Below are positions 32,160 through 43,198 of a DNA stretch of 64,000 bases, in pieces. A model generated the notes under the pieces. It had not been told where the DNA came from. It was given only the letters and a program-made list of their open reading frames with translations, and did no database searches. Origin of the DNA: Tigriopus japonicus (lineage: Eukaryota; Arthropoda; Copepoda; Harpacticoida; Harpacticidae); contig JAAGOF010000071.1 in NCBI GenBank assembly GCA_010645155.1, forward strand, positions 679,106-743,105, read 5' to 3'. The first letter of the stretch is position 1. Each line of letters begins with the position of its first letter. The translations under genes were made by a program, and so were the position numbers.

Positions 32160-33054
32160 AGTTCTTGGACCTTCCTGTCTAACCTTAAATAATCCTGCTT
32201 ACAAACAAAATGTTGCCCTACAGGAAGGGTTTGTTGGGGAGGGGAGGGGCCGGTCACACTGGAGTAAGACCATGGTAAGGTCTAAGAGTAAGACCCATCG
32301 GAGAAAGTGGAAGAAGAGGCAGGGTTTTGGATATTTTGGAGAAGGATGGAAATGAAATAGGTTTTGGGGTGAGGGAAGGAAAATGGGACAAGGAGTTGGG
32401 AGGAGGAGAAGGACTAGGAGGAGGGAGGCTGAAAGGATGAAATGTTTGGGGGATTGGTTGGGGATTGGATGCTAACATATAACCATATCTAGGAGACCCA
32501 GATTTTGCTGGTTCTTTGTCCAGTCCAGTTCAGTCTTAATTCAGCCATATCGAGGTTCAAATTCAACATATAAACTTTGATTTATGTCAGTTTCTAAAAT
32601 GTCTTTGATGCCAGCGAAGCACCCTTCGGCCTCCCGATTCTGCGGTATTCTATAAAAATATTCGTTTCAATTAATTTATTTTTTAATAAATCTAGTCAGC
32701 TTCATTATCGTATTTTCCGTAATCGTGCAGGAATACATCATAATGTTCTGAACATAGGACGTATGTTTTCCGCAGTTGAGGCCATATCATTGAATCATTC
32801 CAGTTTAGTGGCACATGGAAAGTATCTCCTACACAATTTGCCACCAAATTCCTACCTCAACATGAAGGATTGCATCACCAGTATGCCAGAGATTCAGTCA
32901 GGCCGATGGAGGCCAATTTTACAAAACTATTCAGTTTTCGGCCAGAAAAACTAATCGAAAATAAAGGTAAACCCGTACAACGTCATCCATCATCATCAAG
33001 AAAACGTCCTTCATTTTTTTTGTACTGACACAGGCCTCAGTCGAGATTACACAT
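32160..33054. other. Intergenic; purine-rich plus strand at 32225-32475
   Basis: No gene recognised. Between about 32225 and 32475 the plus strand is strikingly G/A-rich, with many GGG and GGAGG runs, so the opposite strand reads as a proline/serine-rich open frame. I take it as a strand-asymmetric tract, possibly able to form G-quadruplexes, rather than a gene. Confidence 0.4.
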
Positions 33055-33309
33055 TTACAATAAGGACGCGAATATTTCCGCCGCATTTGCGTTGTTTTCG
33101 GCAATTCTAGCCTGTCGTCGGGCTTGAGTTGTTTCGGCTACCATGCGGGCAGCCGCTGCGGCTGCTCGTGCACACGCGGCTGCATCCAAGGCCCGTTCCC
33201 GACGACGTGGCGCATCGGGGTTGGCTGTTATCTCTGCGATGGTGGACACTGCTTTCGCCGCAGCCTCGCACTCAGCCACGGCTACTGTGATCATCAGTTC
33301 GGGCTTCAA
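33055..33309 (-). CDS. Alanine-rich open frame, possible small protein or last exon
   Basis: An 84-codon frame on the minus strand ending at a TAA near 33058. It is GC-rich against an AT-rich surround and encodes a predicted helix rich in Ala, Arg and Glu (AAACARAAAAAARMVAETTQ). The first codon is TTG. The sequence before KPEL (CTTTATTTTGAAG) looks like a splice acceptor, so this may be a terminal exon. No upstream exon was found, since a hAT-like end lies at 33527-33838. Function unknown. Confidence 0.35.
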   Translation of the reverse strand: MKPELMITVAVAECEAAAKAVSTIAEITANPDAPRRRERALDAAACARAAAAAARMVAETTQARRQARIAENNANAAEIFASLL

Positions 33310-33526
33310 AATAAAGGAAGAAAGAATTGAGTCTAAGCACCAATCGTGTAATATCAGGGCAGTTGTAACGAAATACAGTAATCCGTTTCTTTTTTCACAA
33401 AAGGAACTGTAATGCTATTAAATTTCAAAAATGCTGTAATTGTAACGACCCAAAAACTAAAAAGATACTGTTACTTTTCCAAGATTGACTGCTTCACTTT
33501 TTTATCGTTTTCAAAAGTCCAAAACA

Positions 33527-33838
33527 AAAACGCAACTGACAATCAAAATATTACTTTGGCGGCCAAAGTTTGGCCCAAGTTTTGGCATTGAAGTATTCTT
33601 CAAATTTCCATTTGATATCACAATTAGTTGAAAAAAACTTAAAGAAGTTAAAATCTAAATAAAATCTAATTATTGACAAATTAGAAACAGAAAAATTAGA
33701 CAAAAAATGAAAAACGACGTTAAATTGCCTGTTTAGACGAAAAAAGACGAAAAAATCCAAAAAGACAAATTTTTGTTTGCAACGAATAAAGGTAAAAAAA
33801 AAACAAATAAGTTTGTTCATCTGAAGTTCCTGTCCCTA
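33527..33838 (-). mobile_element. hAT-like element copy 3 (one end)
   Basis: On the minus strand it begins TAGGGACAGGAACTTCAGAT at 33838, continues with decayed TTCGTC arrays, and has the backbone block CAAAACTTGGGCCAAA through CAGTTGCGTT as in copies 1 and 2. It is inverted relative to them and more diverged. No second terminus or target duplication was found; the extent beyond 33527 is unclear. Confidence 0.7.
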
Positions 33839-34756
33839 CTCATCATACATGAACGAGTTCCAGAAGAGATAATTAATTTGCTTAAAAAGACCTTTTTAGT
33901 GTCAGTGACTACGGATTTTTGGACATTTATCCATTGCGCTGGGTTCGTTGCCATCCATCAGTCATTTCAGTCACTCCAGTCGCTGAACCCTCCTTGGATC
34001 AGGATTCGGGTGATACTCTCCAATCTATCCGCTCGTGTAAACAATGGATGAGTGTAATCGAACGAATTCAGCTGGGGATTCTGGGGCCAAAATGGCTAGG
34101 GATGCGTCGTAGTCGAGACTCATCCTCCATAAAATCTTATCCAAATTCGTAAGCCAAATTTGTTTTCTTCATTTTGACAATCAATTCAAATAAGAATTTG
34201 TTCCTCACGTAGCAAACTAAAACTATGAAATGTCCGAACCTAGTTCTGACCCATCCCTAGTCATTTTGGCCCCAGAATCCACAGCTGAATTTGTTTGATT
34301 ACAGGGCTGCCAGATGGCGGTTTGGGGCGCCAGATTTTGGTGTATCTGGGGGTTTGAGGCTTCGTTTGGCGGCGAGATTTTTTTTTGGTGGGGCAGAAAA
34401 ATCTGGCGGTATTTTGGCGGTTTACGCCATAGTTTGGCGGAAGGAATTTTCAGTTTTGCGGGCAAGAACATTTTGACAGGTTTCTGGCGGTTTTTACATG
34501 AACATCGTGAAATTTGGGGTATTTAAATTGGAGTTTTAGGATTAGTTGAATCATAATTTGTCACGCTGATTCTAGCAGGATTCAGCACCCTTTAGTTCAC
34601 TCCTCAAGAGAGCTCAAAGTTATAAAAAATAATGTTTCCAGTTTTTGACTTACGTGGCAATCTCTTTCAATGCCATCTTTTTTCATCGGTACCTGCTATT
34701 TCAGCCGAAGAATATATGAGATGTCAAACTCAGGGTGGTTTGATGTTTTGCGGAGC
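33839..34756. other. Intergenic with a short inverted repeat
   Basis: Contains the inverted repeat at 34061-34297 and an adjacent stretch rich in TGGCGG and GGCGGT words (34310-34500). No coding potential recognised. Confidence 0.4.
34061..34297. repeat. Inverted repeat with TAGGGATG at its inner edges
   Basis: AATTCAGCTGGGGATTCTGG at 34063, followed by GGCCAAAATGGCTAGGGATG, is mirrored at 34253-34295. Arms are about 42 bp and the spacer about 150 bp. TAGGGATG resembles hAT termini, but the symmetry extends beyond it, so it is unclear whether this is a MITE inserted in a palindrome or one hairpin element. Confidence 0.6.
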
Positions 34757-35684
34757 CAAACGAAAACTGGACTCGCAACCTCAAACAACATGGTCGTACA
34801 ACACGTAGTCAGGCCGCATGTTATCGCACCTAATTCAAAAGCGAGAGCACAGCAAAATCAAATCAGATATACCGGCTTCGAGTTTTTACTTGTAACAACT
34901 CCTGTGTTTGAAACGCAGCAGATAGGGAGAGTATATACTCGACGAATGCTAATGGGAGATGCAGGGGGAGGTTTGAGTGATCTCTTCAAAAATCTTATCG
35001 CGGGCGGATGAAAGAAGAGAAAAGGCTTGTTCGTCAATGTAAGATTTTGATCAGTGCAAGGGTTTTCGCGTTTTACAGACCGCCCTTATGACTTAGATGC
35101 TACAAAAATTGTCGAATTGCCAGTTTGGACATTTTGACTGTTGGTTTTGTAAGAATTTGCAAAATTATTCTTTTGATCAAAAAATGGCAAGCACTTAAAA
35201 AAGACCTTTGATATTGAAGAGAAACACGTACAAAAAAGGGCATTTTGTTTGATACCATGATGGTTTTGGAGCTTTACAATACAAATCAGTGCTTATAACA
35301 TCAATTACACTTCTACTTACCCAAAAAAGTGGCCTTTTGTTGAGAATTTTCTCGTGCAAGAATGAGCAAATAAAGTGTGCATTTTATTCCAAAATCCTAA
35401 CCAAAGGTGTTCAAACTTGCAATTCGACATTTTTCATGGCATCTAATTCGCAAGGGCGGTCTGTAAATTGCAAAAACCCTTAAACTGCCCAAATTCTCAC
35501 GAGCCACCCACTGTTGCCAAACAAGCCTTTTCTCTTCTTTCATCCGCCCGCGATAAGATTTTTAAAGAGATCACTCAAACCTCCCCCTGCATCTCCCATT
35601 CGACTTGATTTTGGATTAAGTGCAATAACATGCGGCCTGCCGTTGTACGACCATGTTGTTTGAGATTGCGAGTCCAGTTTTGGG
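34757..35684. repeat. Large palindrome (about 0.93 kb), foldback-like element
   Basis: The left arm starts near AAAACTGGACTCGC (34764) and the right arm ends with GCGAGTCCAGTTTTGGG (about 35682). Matched inverted blocks in between include AACAACATGGTCGTACAAC, TGCAGGGGGAGGTTTGAGTG, CTTATCGCGGGCGGATGAAA and ACAGACCGCCCTT with its mirror at 35455. The centre is near 35260. The left arm has an extra segment of about 110 bp (around 34845-34950). Similarity falls toward the centre. The open frame at 34670-35011 lies in the arm and is not taken as a gene. No target duplication was found. Confidence 0.75.
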
Positions 35685-35697
35685 AGTAATTGTAATT

Positions 35698-36380
35698 GTA
35701 ATTGCAATTACAATTACATGTAATTATAATTGTAATTGATTACATTTTTGGGCCAAGTAATTGTAATTGTAATTAATTACATTTTTAGCCATGTAATCAA
35801 CGAATTTTCAATTACAAATTATCAATTACTTTTCAAACTCTTACTTCTTCAAATTAACCAACGGATCAATTGATACTTTGAGTTTTCACTTGCAAAACAA
35901 TTACTTTGTCATCAATTTGCAGTCAATTTTGCAGTCAATTGCAGTAGTTTTTGTTACAATACAAACCCAAGCTATGTTACAATACAAACCCAAGCTATAA
36001 TATTTAAATACTTTTAAACTAAAATAGCTTTTGACCATGATTTTTGTGTCAGGAAGTAGGGCTTTTCACAACTATGGGCAGACAAATGAAATGGAAAAAT
36101 AAAGTTTTAAAACATCGTCATACTTGATAAATATGTGTAAAGTTCGTGTTTTACAAAAAAAAAAATGAAAAAGTTTAAGATAAATATGCCTTGTGGTCCA
36201 TGACATAATAGTTTTGATATTTAAGCCCGTTCATAAACTTTTGGTTTTTGTAAATCACTCTTTCTTATCAATCTTTCAGGCATTTTAAGTTGCCAGATGG
36301 TGCATCGCCATTTGAAAATGGCAGATCTGTTTATTTTTCATTATTTTGAAAAGGCAAAAGGGTGAAACAGACGGAAGGAT
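35698..36380. repeat. TA-rich region with TAATTG words
   Basis: 35698-35830 is made of TGTAATTG and TAATTACA words similar to the following arrays. The remainder to 36380 is AT-rich without further structure, apart from a direct repeat of about 20 bp near 35955-35995 (TTACAATACAAACCCAAGCT, twice). Confidence 0.6.
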
Positions 36381-36563
36381 TGTAATTGATATGTAATTGT
36401 CATGCAATTGACATGTAATTGTCATGCAATTGACATGTAATTGTCATGCAATTGACATGTAATTGTCATGTAATTGACATGTAATTGTCATGTAATTGAC
36501 ATGTAATTGTCATGTAATTGTCATGTAATTGACATGAAATTGTCATGTAATTGACATGTAATT
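36381..36563. repeat. Minisatellite, 22-bp self-complementary unit
   Basis: Tandem units of TGTAATTGTCATGCAATTGA plus CA (22 bp) with variants GCAATT/GTAATT. Each unit is nearly its own reverse complement, so any unit can pair with another on either strand. About eight copies. Confidence 0.8.
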
Positions 36564-37028
36564 GTAATTGAAGTCAGTTACATTTTCGGATGATGTGATT
36601 GTAATTGTAATTAATTACATTTTTCGACAAAGGATTTGTAATTGTAATTAATTACATTTTTCGACAAGAGATTTGTAATTGTAATTAATTACATTTTTTC
36701 GACAAAGGATTTGTAATTGTAATTAATTACATTTTTCGACAAAGGATTTGTAATTGTAATTAATTACATTTTTCGACAAAGGATTTGTAATTGTCATTAA
36801 TTACATTTTTCGACAAAGGAATTGTAATTAATTACATTTTTCGACAAAGGAATTGTAATTGTAATTAATTACATTTTTCGACAAAGGATTTGTAATTGTA
36901 ATTAAGTACATTTTTCGACAAAGGATTTGTAATTGTAATTAATTACATTTTTCGACAAAGGATTTGTAATTGTAATTAATTACATTTTTCGACAAAGGAT
37001 TTGTAATTGTAATTAATTACATTTTTCA
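36564..37028. repeat. Minisatellite, 37-bp unit
   Basis: About 12 tandem units containing TTGTAATTGTAATTAATTAC followed by ATTTTTCGACAAAGGA. Spacing is 37 bp between successive CGACA words (36625, 36662), with one-base length variants. The unit carries an internal palindrome, GTAATTAATTAC. Units near the right end are the most uniform. Confidence 0.85.
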
Positions 37029-37361
37029 AGTAGTTGACCCAACTCTGGTTGGAGCTACCGAGAATGAATGGAGCGAAGGGAGATTTGAAAATTTGGAAAG
37101 GCATTGAAAACTTGGGTATTTCACACCATACTCCTTGTCAGGCTAATGCTGGAATTGGGTTGCCAATTCTTTTTTAAAAAGGTGCTATCCCTCGGTATCA
37201 TGTGACGTTCACTATAGATAGAGGATACTTGAACAAATTAGGAGGAGTTCATTAGTGATTTGATGAGATATGTAGATGATGTTGATTATCGATATCCGTA
37301 CTTCACCGATCTTCCCGTTCCATGTTTTGAAACCTTCTCGTCATTTTATCAACAAGCCTTA
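37029..37361. other. Spacer, nothing recognised
   Basis: Sequence between the 37-bp minisatellite and the next palindrome; no gene or RNA seen. Confidence 0.4.
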
Positions 37362-37818
37362 AGGCAAGAAGCACAGAAATCATGGAGTGGGAGGCTAGAA
37401 ATGAGAATTATGATTTCCAGTAGAAACAAACTTTTTGCGTTCTTTTGCAAATGAGACCTGGCTTGCATTAAGAAGAACACGTATTTCAAATTTCAGCCCA
37501 ATCGAATGTCGGAGTGAAAAGTTATGCCATCTCAAACTTATGAACAGAAGAGAGCATAGAATGAATGAACTCGCCCTATTGTGGTAAAACGATTACCACA
37601 AAAGGGCTAGTTCATTCATTCTCGGTAGGATTTGCACTGAGCTTTGAAAGAGCATAACTTTTGACTCCGACATTCGATTGAGCTGAAAATTGAAGTACGT
37701 AGTCTACTCGACAAAAGAAAGGTCTCATTTGCAGAAGAGCATTATTGACTCGTTTTTATTCGAAATCATAATTCTCAGTGCTAGCCTCCCACTTCATGAT
37801 TCCAGTGCTTCTTGGTCA
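37362..37818. repeat. Near-contiguous palindrome (arms about 220 bp, loop of a few bases)
   Basis: The centre is GTGGTAAAACGATTACCAC at about 37583-37601. The arms extend through GAATGAATGAACT, the AATCGAATGTCGGAGT block (37510) with its mirror at 37660, and AGTGGGAGGCTAG (37385) with its mirror at 37785, to AAGAAGCAC at 37370 and GTGCTTCTT at 37806. The almost absent loop means a single strand would fold into a long hairpin. It may be a MITE; no target duplication was identified. Confidence 0.8.
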
Positions 37819-40403
37819 AAGTGACCAATAGAAAATAAATAAGAAAGTACATGAGGAAATTTTCCGTGGAAAACGAAACTCAGACTTGTTGCTTTTCATT
37901 GAAGACTAAATAAGCAGATATTTTGCTCATTTTTGAGTAAGATCATCATTTGAGCCAACACTTATCTCTTGATTTAGACTTTGTGGCCCGATTTCAGGCC
38001 TGAGGTTCCTCAGACCTGGAAAGCAGAAACATTGAAAGCGAGCAAGGCATGATTAGCCATAATTTAGTGGTGTGAAATAAAGACACGAAAATTAAGATGG
38101 TCACAAAAACTGTAATGTATTGTTGCTTAATGTATTCCAAATTGTGCTTGTACTTCTTGTGATTTATCTTATTTGTCATAGTCACCTTACCAAATCTCAT
38201 CAATTGAGCAGATTATAGAAAGAGGCCAAGGGAGAATAGCTATTTCTATTGCGAGGGAAACATTCTCCTCGTGAGGAAAGCCTATCCAAATTAATGAATA
38301 CAAATTGATAACTATCAGCTCTGATCCCGTTATATTGACCAAATAAGGTACCTTATTTACAACACCAAAAGATTAATATGTAGTCAAATTTACGTGTTTG
38401 TAGACACACTATTTTTCAACTCTATCGTTAGCTTCTCTTTCTTCTTTGATTGGTTTTTATTTGTTATTTGAAATTATTTGGCGGGATATTGTTTGCCTTT
38501 GATTGATTGATTATTTGGGATAATTGGTTGTTCCCATCAGTACTAAAAACCCATACCATGCCTAAAGAAACATCAGTAAGACTTATCAAAAAAAAAAAAA
38601 AGAATGGAATGTGTTGTTGGTTGTGAAAATAAAAACATTAGTCAATGGTTGATTTCATTCTTTTCCTACAGATCACGGTCGTTGCAATAAATTGGTTCAA
38701 GCCGTCAAACGTGATTCACCATCAATTTCCTAATTGTATGTCCTCCATCTGTGAAATAACCTTCATCTCGAAAGGATTTGGAAGACACACAACTGGCACT
38801 GAAATCAGGATCAAAAGTGGATTTTTGAAATACAATGAAGAATAAGATATCATCTTTGCCAGCAAAGGATCTCCACACATTCAGACCAAAATGGGAGAGC
38901 ATGTTGGAATGTCGGTGATGTCCCCTTTTATAACAGGAGTGCAATTTACCAAGGGTTAAAACAATGATGGACACCAAATTGCTGAAGTTCGTGTTCAGTA
39001 GAGAGAAAAATTTAAAGGATGAAGTGATTCAAGGCTCAGGATTTTATGCCAAAGAACATGCTGAATTATATAGAGAAAATTCTTATTGTCTGCTGTAATC
39101 TTTCACTCAATTTGATTGACGATGCTGCCCAAGAAGTTGAGGAATGAAACACAAAATAGCAGTACATACAAGGCACTACAAATACGGATGGGGCTGATAC
39201 CACCAATGTCTCATAAAGTAGGAGCCAGACCAATACAATGAAAGTCTCACTGGTATTGATTCCGACTTGAGACCAAGAGAGAAACGCAAAGGGTTGCCAA
39301 ATTTGCTCAAATTGGGTTTTCTTTTTTCGATGGTGTTTGATCAGTTTGAATTTGAAGGCACCATATATCTAGATTTATTTTTCTATTGTTTTAAACTTAA
39401 GCAATATAAATTTCAAAGCACGGAACATCTCGTCAATTCCACAACTTGGCATAACATGTTGGCTTCAGAGATTTGAAGAAAAATACCTGAAGGACCGCTG
39501 AAAGTGTGACGTGAAATCTTATTCATCAACACAAAAACTCATATTACATCCTCCAAATTGCCAGAGAATATTTCATTTAGCAATTGCTTATGTTATTACC
39601 TTGCAACGCAAGATTTTATCTAACTCATTAGTGCACAGTTATTACTTGAAGTTTACATTTGCTAAAGCCCATCAACATTGAAATCAAGTGGCAAATCACA
39701 ACATTACCACATTCTAGTCAACCTGGCTAAGAAGTGTGACTAGCACCTAAGATTTGAATATCAAAGGAACCGTTTTAAAACAGACCATTTCAGTTAAAAA
39801 GGCTATTTGATACGACATCATAATAGGATGGTCTCCATGCATATAACAAATACCTCAAAAGAGACTTAGATTTCGATTACACGTTTTCACAAAATTGTTA
39901 AACACGAATAAGTTCAATCGGTGGCGGACACCTTTTGTAGCTGTCATTTCATTTGTAAGACTTGATGCCAGCTTCTGAGATGTATTATCCCTCTGTGGGA
40001 CGACGTGCAAAACGACGACTCCTTTCATACATTAAAAAAAAAAACACTTTTGACCGTGATTTTGGAATCGGTTGGGCATCCTCCAAATCCTTTCGAGTTG
40101 AAGGTTATCTTCTCAGATAGAGCACATATAATTAGGAATTTGATGGTCTATCATGTTTGACCATGAATATATTTGTTTGACAGCTTTAAACCGATTCGCA
40201 ATGGCTGCGATCCATACGAAAAGAATGAGATCGAATTCCCAATAAAGCATTGACTATTGTTTTTTTCACAACCAACAACACGTTCCTTCTTTGTTTTGTT
40301 GAGTCTTACTGATGTTTCTTTCCATATAATGTGATTTTTAGATGTTGGAACGATCAAAAGCCTCTCGTTTAAGGTTACACGAGTTTGGAAGGTACCAGTA
40401 AAC
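37819..40403. other. AT-rich intergenic region, no gene recognised
   Basis: Holds an A-run at 38588 and the sequence CCCATCAGTACTA at 38535, which resembles a hAT/MITE terminus (TAGTACTGATGGG inverted) without a visible partner. Open frames are short and unconvincing. Confidence 0.4.
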
Positions 40404-40700
40404 TAGTGATGGAAACAATCCAATCTCCAATCATATTCACGGTTGGTTGCCCAATCAGTTCTGCCAATTAGCCTTCAGGGTCTATCATTTGTCGGTTGAA
40501 TGCTATGAGGCAATAGGCTTTCTTCTGAAGGTGAACACAAGTGGCACCCCTTGCTTTCTTCGTCTTCGGATCAGGGGCGCTATGTAGAAGGAACTTGCTT
40601 CTTGATTTGCAAGAGCGTGTACCATGTAAGGGGTGATGGCAAACCTAAAGCTAGCAACCTCGCGTGAGAAAGATTGAAAGATTGATTTTTTCCATCAGTA
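40404..40700. mobile_element. Candidate hAT-type MITE (297 bp)
   Basis: Left end TAGTGATGGAAACAATCCAA; right end reversed TACTGATGGAAAAAATCAA. The terminal inverted repeats are about 20 bp with few mismatches, of the same class as the element at 42784-43090. The flanking 8-mers (CAGTAAAC and CAGAAGTG) do not match well, so the boundaries or age are uncertain. Confidence 0.5.
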
Positions 40701-41074
40701 CAGAAGTGATGGGGGGCAAACAAGAGATTGGGCAAGCTGTAATGGCAGTGCTTGGGCTTGCTGAAGCTTGGCATAGCTTGGGTGTCTGTACAAGTACTTT
40801 ACCCAGCTAACAGGTTTGCCAAATTTGCTATGAATGAAGAATGAACTTGACATCCGAATTTCACTAAACCAGGCTGATTCAGCTAAATAGGGCCCATACC
40901 TTTGAAAAAATGTATTTTAAAGAAAATTACACACTTCAATTCTCTCACATGGGCAAATGCAAAAGATTTCGAGAATACTAAAAAAAGATTTGGCATTTTA
41001 CTTTTTCATGCCGGCAACTCTGAGTAAACGAGATTGTTCTGGAAGTGTGACTTCTAAATCTCGGTCTTGATTAG
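40701..41074. other. Spacer between MITE and LINE
   Basis: No gene recognised; contains AGTGATGGGGGGC directly after the MITE, which may be another worn transposon edge. Confidence 0.35.
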
Positions 41075-42460
41075 CCTCAAAAGCATTTGATACAGTCAAT
41101 CATGAAATTCTCCTGGCTAAAATGAAGTGTTACGGTTACAGTGAAAATATTGTGAAATGGATTCGGAATTATTTGGAAGAGAGACAACAACGAGTAGAAA
41201 TTCAAGGATTGAAGTCTGATTTTTTAACCCTTACCTGCGGAGTACCTCAAGGTAGCGTCTTAGGTCCTCTGCTATTTTTAATATACATTAACGATCTACC
41301 CAGAGCAATTCCAATGAAATTAACAATGTTTGCAGATGATACAACTCTTCAGCATTTCGGAAACGATATAGAAGTTATGAAAGAGGAATCTAGTCAAGCT
41401 TTAACGAAACTAGTCAAATGGTTGAATTTGAATAAACTAGTTCTAAACGTTCAGAAGACAAAACTGATTTTATTTAGCCCTCGTAGTATTGCACATGATT
41501 TTATCATAACACTAAATGGCACAGTAATTCAACAAGTTGGATCCAAGTATGACGAAAAATTGATTAGATTCCTAGGCATAAACCTTGACGACCATTTCAG
41601 GTGGAAACAGCACGTGCAACTAGTCACCAATACCGTGAGGAAGATAATGTTCACCTTATTTATGTCCAAACAAACCATTCCAACCAAAATTCGCCATGTA
41701 TTGTATAACTCATTAATCAAAAGTAGGATCGAATTCGGGATCGAATATTATGGTGAATCTTCTGCTGTGAAAAGTCTAATCACACTCCAAAAACGTGTTA
41801 TAAGATGGATAGTTGGTGCTAAATCCCGTTCTCATACTAGTCATGTTTTTAAAAATTGGAAGATTTTAAAAGTCGTGGATCTAGTCAAAGTTAACCAATT
41901 GAAATTCATGTTTAATTGTTTTCGAAATAGCGTACCTGAAATCATCAACTCATACACTTACAAAATAACTAGAGGAGGAATTATACGTTTTGATTTGCCA
42001 CTTGTCAAGACTGTGTGGCATCAGAATCTCCCTTATTATTCCTTAGCTAGAACTTGGAACAACTATATAAATGAAACAAAAACAAAGGTTGAGACACTGC
42101 CAACATCAGTCAAGGGATGGATCTTACATTTAACGGAGGCAATCACAGGCTCATATTCAACTAATTGCTTTATTAAAAAATGTTACTCTTGTATGTAGGC
42201 TGTGATAATCATTTCAGACATCCCAGTAAACTTTGCAGAGTTCGAGCTCCGTGCGAGATGAGCGAGGTACTGGAGATGGAAGCTCTGGTGGAACCAATGC
42301 TGAAGCGGAGCAAGAGTCGTTACTAGTCAGGGTCGTCCCACTAAAACAAACCGTTCGGTTTATGGGATGACCTAGGGATCTCAATTATTTTCTTCTCCTT
42401 TTATTTTATTTTAATTCTTTTGACTCGAGACCCCAAAATAAAGCATCATCATCATCATCA
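41075..42460 (+). mobile_element. 5'-truncated LINE with intact 3' reverse-transcriptase frame
   Basis: The frame is open from the truncation point (about 41075) to the stop at 42196-42198. It enters inside RT motif A (KAFDTVNHEIL) and contains GVPQGSVLGPLLF, the catalytic FADDT and LGINLDDHFRWKQHV, then a C-terminal domain with LYNSLIKSRIEFGIEYYG. About 370 codons have no stop or frameshift, so it is younger than LINE copies A and B and belongs to a different family (FADD rather than Y[A/T]DD, other C-terminus). A 3' UTR of about 245 bp ends with AATAAAGC and an (ATC)n tail at 42444-42460. Being 5'-truncated, it lacks the endonuclease and cannot be autonomous. Confidence 0.88.
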
Positions 42461-42783
42461 AAAGTGCATTCATATGTGGCCTAGAACCGAAACATAAAAA
42501 CATGGTTTTGCAAATGCTATCCAAATTGAAATATTTTTTGTATCACTTCCACTATTTATTGCTAAATTATTAAGGTCAAAAGATCATCGAAAATGCAACT
42601 TGACATTTTTTTTCTTCTAAGTCACTCTGCAAGTATCTTAAAACTCTTCAAAGAGCAACTGCCGGCAACTGCATCTTCTAATGTTCCTTGAGCTTCCCAA
42701 GTGTATTGGTGTATTGCCCAAGTAATGCTTGTCAACAACTTGTTCTTGGGTGTCTGTGATGACCCATTACTTGCCCAAGTCAC
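42461..42783. other. Spacer with worn transposon sequence
   Basis: No gene recognised. CCCAAG words and the flank of the 42784 MITE suggest that the right edge of an older MITE (terminus CACATCACTA, now at about 43094-43103) was split by the younger insertion. Confidence 0.4.
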
Positions 42784-43090
42784 TAGTGATGTGTTTCGAA
42801 CCAAGAGTGCTGCCAGTTTTGACTCAGAAGTTTATCGCTGTTAAAAAGGGTAGGTTGTTTTGAACTTTTTAAAAAGACCTAAACAGGAACCAATTTGGCA
42901 ACACTCGAACTACTTCGATTTCGAGTTCCATCGATAGCCATAAATATGGATTTCGAGTTTGCAGTGCTGCCATATTTGGTGGTAGATAAGGTCTATTGCC
43001 TTTTGAAAAGTTTAGTTGTGGTCAGATTTTTGACCCTAAAAACCAAAATGGCAAAACTCTGCCAAAATTCCAACTCGAAACACATCAGTA
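42784..43090. mobile_element. hAT-type MITE (307 bp) with exact 8-bp duplication CAAGTCAC
   Basis: Termini TAGTGATGTGTTTCGA (left) and TACTGATGTGTTTCGA (right, reversed) differ at one of 16 positions. CAAGTCAC flanks both sides (42776-42783 and 43091-43098). It ends 108 bp before the GUF1 start codon, so it lies in or near the GUF1 promoter. It carries no transposase. Confidence 0.85.
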
Positions 43091-43198
43091 CAAGTCACAT
43101 CACTACAGTACAGTAAACTAAGGTTTGTTTACTAAAGTCATCAGCTGAAAACAGCAGCCTAAACGTCCCACATCAAAAGCCTCACGAAAACAAAGGCC

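Noticed and set aside
32254..32478. Proline/serine-rich protein on the minus strand
   Set aside because: Explained by the purine-rich opposite strand; no start or splice context and no domain.
17122..33838. hAT-like ends at 17122 and 33838 as one 16.7-kb element
   Set aside because: Both are left-type ends in inverted orientation, and the flanking 8-mers (ATTATGAC and CTCATCAT) do not match, so they are separate copies.
34670..35011. 113-codon open frame
   Set aside because: Lies in the arm of a large palindrome, no homology; treated as chance.
42895..43116. 73-codon open frame upstream of GUF1
   Set aside because: Falls inside the 307-bp MITE; no coding evidence.
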